DNA of 64,000 bases from Candidatus Poribacteria bacterium (GTDB lineage Bacteria; Poribacteria; WGA-4E; WGA-3G), in contig JAJEIE010000001.1 of NCBI GenBank assembly GCA_022827625.1, forward strand, positions 45,684 through 109,683. Reading direction: 5' to 3'. A model generated the notes under the pieces. It was not told the origin of the DNA. It was given only the letters and a program-made list of their open reading frames with translations, and ran no database searches. Of the stretch, positions 60,901 through 64,000 are shown piece by piece. The translations under genes and the position numbers were made by a program. The stretch's first letter is position 1. Each line of letters begins with the position of its first letter.

Positions 60901-62553
60901 ATGAAAATCCGTTTTCAAACCCTCATTCCTTATACATTTGTGCTCCTCGTCTTCGCCTTCTCGACGCTGAATTGCACTAAAGTCGCGCCGACAACAACTC
61001 GATATATTCCAGCAAGTACCAAACATCTCGATCGGCACATTAACGCTGTACTTAAAAGGGAGGGACTCCAACCTTCCGAGATGGCAGCGGATACAGAATT
61101 TCTCCGTCGTATTCATCTTGATATGACGGGAAAAATCCCGACCGCCGAAGAGGTTCTCGATTTTCTCAAAAACGGCTCTCCAAACAAGCGTCAGGATAAA
61201 ATTGACGATCTGCTCCAAAGTGAAGCATCCATCGACTATTGGACAGGATTGTGGGTGAACTGGCTCATCGGCAGGCGCGGTGATAATGACGATCGTCGTA
61301 TCGGATTAACATCTTGGGTACGGGACGCATTGACGGAAAATATGCCCTACAATCAGTTCGTTCAAGCGCTCATCGCAGCGGATGGTGAACTCCGTGACAA
61401 CGGTGCCGGAAATTATATCCTCCGCTACGATCGTTCGCCGGTTGTCTTAACCTCACAGAGTTCAAGGCTTTTCTTAGGGCTTCCGATGCAGTGTGCAGAG
61501 TGCCACGATCATAAGACAGAGGCGTGGCTGCAAGAGGATTTCTACGGGATCGCCGCCTTTTTTACGGGTATTGAGAGTGAGCAGAAAGGCACCATCCAAA
61601 CCGTGAATATGATCGGTGATGAGAGGCGGATGGACAATTTTCTGATTACCAACGAACCCAGGAAATCTATTTGGGTAGAAGGTCTTGATACAGAAGTCTC
61701 GGCACGCTTCCTCGATGGAACTGAATACAACGGCACACCCATCGCAAAACGCGAATCACTCGCGCAATGGATGACCGACAAATCAAACCCCTATTTTAGC
61801 CGGGCAATCGTGAATCGGATATGGAAACACTTTATGGGACGCGCATTTGTCGAACCGCTTGACGGATTTGGAGAGGAGAACCCGCCCACCAATCCGGCTC
61901 TATTGAAGTGGCTTGCAAACGATTTCATCATTCACGGATATAATCTGCAACACTTAATGCGGACAATCCTCAATTCTGAGGCTTACCAGCGCACTTCAGA
62001 AACAAATGAAAGCAACAAAGACGATGAGTTTTACTATTCACACGCGTACGTTAAACCGCTCAGTGCCGAGCAGTTCTTCTTTTCTATGCTCCAAGCCACC
62101 GGTTTTGAAAGACTCCAACAGGGCAAGTTGGACGGTCTTACAAAGCGAGGCGGCGAAGACCGCAAGGGGATGCTACGCACGCTTGAAGAAAGAAAGCGCG
62201 AACATCTCAGAAAGTTTCTGTTTCTCCTTGATAACGGCGAGATGGAAGAGATTGAAGCCTTTAACGGCACTGTTCCACAGGCACTGATGATGATTAACGG
62301 GAGTATGGTGAACGATAGCGCGGACCACGAAGAACTCGGTAGTTTCCTGAATTATGTCCTCGGAAAATGGCGCGACCCGATTGAGCGGATGGAGTATATC
62401 TATCTCAGTGTTCTTTCTCGATTACCGACTTCTAAAGAGAAAGCTTATTTCCGGCGTTATTTAGAGCAGAGTCTGTATTCTGACAAGGCTCTTGCTTACG
62501 AAGATCTCTACTGGGTGTTGTTAAATTCTGCTGAGTTTTCGCTTAACCATTAG
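60901..62553 (+). CDS. DUF1549/DUF1553 protein without cytochrome N-domain
   Basis: 550 residues. A hydrophobic start (VLLVFAFSTLNC) acts as export signal, perhaps a non-canonical lipobox (N-C25). DUF1549: FLRRIHLDMTGKIPTAEEVLDFL. The internal C198-A-E-C201-H202 motif (PMQCAECHDHKTE) parallels that of the protein at 19041. DUF1553: NRIWKHFMGRAFVEPLDGFGE and LRTILNSEAYQRT. It ends AYEDLYWVLLNSAEFSLNH. There is no DUF1501 gene directly after it, unlike the usual pairing; an AT-rich cassette follows instead. Confidence 0.9.
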   Translation: MKIRFQTLIPYTFVLLVFAFSTLNCTKVAPTTTRYIPASTKHLDRHINAVLKREGLQPSEMAADTEFLRRIHLDMTGKIPTAEEVLDFLKNGSPNKRQDKIDDLLQSEASIDYWTGLWVNWLIGRRGDNDDRRIGLTSWVRDALTENMPYNQFVQALIAADGELRDNGAGNYILRYDRSPVVLTSQSSRLFLGLPMQCAECHDHKTEAWLQEDFYGIAAFFTGIESEQKGTIQTVNMIGDERRMDNFLITNEPRKSIWVEGLDTEVSARFLDGTEYNGTPIAKRESLAQWMTDKSNPYFSRAIVNRIWKHFMGRAFVEPLDGFGEENPPTNPALLKWLANDFIIHGYNLQHLMRTILNSEAYQRTSETNESNKDDEFYYSHAYVKPLSAEQFFFSMLQATGFERLQQGKLDGLTKRGGEDRKGMLRTLEERKREHLRKFLFLLDNGEMEEIEAFNGTVPQALMMINGSMVNDSADHEELGSFLNYVLGKWRDPIERMEYIYLSVLSRLPTSKEKAYFRRYLEQSLYSDKALAYEDLYWVLLNSAEFSLNH

Positions 62554-62585
62554 TGATATTGTAAATCCAATAGGAAGATACGAAA

Positions 62586-62993
62586 ATGCCAAATGCCTCT
62601 ATCGGAGAAATCAGGTCAAAACTCAATTCAAATTATGTTCGCAAATTCATTGAGCCTATAGTAGATCCAATATATGAAGATTCGCATGAAGCGTGTCTAT
62701 TAGAATTGGATTCCGGAGATTGGTTCGGTTATATTCAATATATTGATTTGAATAACTATATCGCAAATATAAAGTGTCACGCCCGAACCAAGGAAGAACT
62801 GATTGCCTTGCTCACTGACAAACTTCATGAAGCAATAGAATGGGAAGAAAATGAACATGATAGGCGGCTTGAGAAAGCTATAGAAGCAGGCGCGTTTGAT
62901 AATCTTGCTGAAAAAGCCGCACAAAATGCCAGAGAAGGCAAATGTTACGATTGGGAGACCCTTCAGGAAATGTTATCAAAAAATGCACAATAG
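62586..62993 (+). CDS. Acidic small protein, possible antitoxin of the cassette
   Basis: 135 residues of unknown family. The middle (YIQYIDLNNYIANIKCHA) is beta-like; the C-terminal part is charged and helical (EWEENEHDRRLEKAIEAG) and ends CYDWETLQEMLS, which recalls the flexible tail of type II antitoxins. AATAGGAAG lies 9 bases before the start. The region is clearly more AT-rich than the flanks. The next gene encodes a HEPN-like protein, so an antitoxin-toxin pair is a reasonable guess but not shown. Confidence 0.6.
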   Translation: MPNASIGEIRSKLNSNYVRKFIEPIVDPIYEDSHEACLLELDSGDWFGYIQYIDLNNYIANIKCHARTKEELIALLTDKLHEAIEWEENEHDRRLEKAIEAGAFDNLAEKAAQNAREGKCYDWETLQEMLSKNAQ

Positions 62994-63025
62994 CACGGAA
63001 TACCTTTTTAAGAAGGATGCCAAAA

Positions 63026-63589
63026 ATGGATAAGAAAGAGTTTGTACCAGCAAGTATCAGGTTTCCCTTGCATGTGGATTTTGATTCCTGCATGGAACAT
63101 GTAGATTATAATTTAGAGAGATTGTCAGAATTGTTAACGAATGAGGAACGCGTAAGTTATCTTGAAATTTTAAATTATATTGTGCCGATTATTACGAATA
63201 TATGTAAAATAGTAGAACCGCCTACCAAAAAACAGAGAACTCATACTTTTTGCATAGAGACCCGTTTTGATTCCTGCCACGAAGAAGATATAGAAAACCT
63301 AAAAAAGGCATGGAAGCGAATTAGAGGTAATCATATTTATGGCAGACTGAAAGATTCGCGCAACAAAGCAGCTGTCCACATAAACAGTTTGCATCAAGGG
63401 TATAGGGATACTCAGAAGTTGTTAGTAGAAGAGGCGATATATTTAATTAAGCGTGAGGAGTGTTTAAGGGATTTGATATCCGAGATAAATTCTTTGATAT
63501 ATAATACCGAAATATCGGTACGGAAAAAAGAAAGCAGCCCCTTAAATGTGGACACTATATCAATAAGAGTGGTCAAGGAGTCGGAATGA
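63026..63589 (+). CDS. HEPN-like protein with Rx5H motif (possible RNase toxin)
   Basis: 187 residues from ATG 63026 (AGAAGG upstream; ATG 63017 is possible). Mostly alpha-helical and charged. GRLKDSRNKAAVHINSL carries R112-N-x4-H118, an Rx5H that fits the Rx4-6H active site of HEPN ribonucleases; size and layout resemble AbiU2-type HEPN proteins. It follows the antitoxin-like ORF by 32 bases. AT-rich codon use sets both apart from neighbours, suggesting transfer. Identity is inferred from motif only. Confidence 0.6.
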   Translation: MDKKEFVPASIRFPLHVDFDSCMEHVDYNLERLSELLTNEERVSYLEILNYIVPIITNICKIVEPPTKKQRTHTFCIETRFDSCHEEDIENLKKAWKRIRGNHIYGRLKDSRNKAAVHINSLHQGYRDTQKLLVEEAIYLIKREECLRDLISEINSLIYNTEISVRKKESSPLNVDTISIRVVKESE

Positions 63590-63601
63590 AACTATGATGA
63601 G

Positions 63602-63670
63602 TAGGCTTTGGCTCACGAAGACCTCTACTGAGTTTTGTTAAATTCTGCTAAATTCTCGCTTAACCATTAA
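63602..63670 (+). pseudogene. Decayed second copy of the DUF1549/DUF1553 3' end
   Basis: Ungapped match to 62485-62553, 58 of 69 bases. In the same frame it reads ALAHEDLY, a TGA in place of TGG, then VLLNSAKFSLNH and a stop TAA, against ALAYEDLYWVLLNSAEFSLNH in the intact gene. Several changes are synonymous, so the copy diverged first as coding sequence. It marks the far border of the AT-rich cassette. Confidence 0.85.
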
Positions 63671-63673
63671 TTC

Positions 63674-63696
63674 GTAGCATAGGCTGTTAGCCTGTG
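63674..63696 (-). repeat. Inverted copy of the terminal 43-bp repeat
   Basis: The 23 bases here are the exact reverse complement of the first 23 bases of the tandem unit at 63866. They carry AGGCT-GTT-AGCCT. The 169 bases between the two (63697-63865) hold no supported gene. Confidence 0.9.
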
Positions 63697-63865
63697 CCAT
63701 ACGTACATAGTCTTGGTGTATCATAGGAAACCGTTAGTCTATGCCGCGCGTCTGCAATCTTCTATTATTTTCTCTGGGCTCTGGACGTATGTGAAACTCG
63801 TAAAGATCTGTCGGGACTTGAAGAATCAACCTAAATGTGGTACGAAATTTAGATATAACAGTTTG

Positions 63866-64000
63866 CACAGGCTAACAGCCTATGCTACGAAAGAAGCCAC
63901 ACGGGAGGCACAGGCTAACAGCCTATGCTACGAAAGAAGCCACACGGGAGGCACAGGCTAACAGCCTATGCTACGAAAGAAGCCACACGGGAGGCACAGG
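63866..64000 (+). repeat. 43-bp tandem repeat array running off the window
   Basis: Three identical head-to-tail units (63866-63908, 63909-63951, 63952-63994) plus the first six bases of a fourth. Each unit begins CACAGG and contains the hairpin AGGCT-AAC-AGCCT. No spacers stand between units, so it is not a CRISPR array. The frame across it is open but repetitive and not a gene. Confidence 0.95.

Noticed and set aside
63713..63961. 82-codon frame across the terminal repeats
   Set aside because: Translation is dictated by the 43-bp tandem units; no start signal.
63866..64000. CRISPR array
   Set aside because: Units are directly adjacent with no spacers, and no cas genes are present.

Overview
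The window looks like a chromosomal segment of a Poribacteria-type bacterium (sponge-associated or free-living marine), or of a close relative in the Planctomycetes/Poribacteria sphere. This rests on gene content: paired DUF1549/DUF1553 and DUF1501 surface proteins, Cys-type sulfatases, phytanoyl-CoA dioxygenases, several Gfo/Idh/MocA dehydrogenases, DUF6807, DUF4432, DUF711, DUF362 and DUF3352 proteins, and a secreted leucine-rich-repeat protein. No rRNA, tRNA, phage or complete IS element was recognised.

Layout. 1-7.4 kb: partial secreted LRR protein, PL22-type lyase, HAD phosphatase, DUF58 protein with an ABC ATPase, beta-hydroxyacid dehydrogenase and a GH32-like protein. 8-16 kb: secreted lectin-like protein with a dehydrogenase, two MDR reductases, methyltransferase, two PhyH oxygenases and a sulfatase. 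16.3-18.9 kb: a small accessory patch (two overlapping tiny membrane ORFs, NUDIX, DUF234-type ATPase with tandem upstream repeats). 19-25 kb: DUF1549-DUF1501-serine hydrolase operon behind a near-consensus promoter. 25-40 kb: mixed catabolic and envelope genes, including a MurNAc/sugar-kinase and murQ pair. 40-43.5 kb: minus-strand accessory cluster (nucleotidyltransferase, internally duplicated protein, DUF4268 nuclease-like protein, frameshifted CopG-type gene, HD protein). 43.7-54.5 kb: DUF4432, DUF3352 lipoprotein, porin plus BCCT transporter, accA, DUF711, sulfatase and STAS protein. 54.7-62.5 kb: a plus-strand catabolic run (DUF6807, Gfo/Idh, gamma-glutamyltransferase, secreted protein, epimerase, DUF1549). 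62.6-64 kb: an AT-rich two-gene cassette, then a decayed second copy of the tail of the preceding gene, then a 43-bp tandem array running off the end.

The common theme is secreted or surface breakdown of sulfated and uronic or fructose-type polysaccharides, followed by NAD(P)-dependent sugar oxidation. The most unusual parts are the cassette at 62.6-63.6 kb (an antitoxin-like gene plus a HEPN-like Rx5H gene, set between two copies of a gene's 3' end), the tiny membrane ORF pair at 16.4-16.7 kb, the DUF4268/duplicated-protein cluster, and several families of intergenic palindromic repeats.
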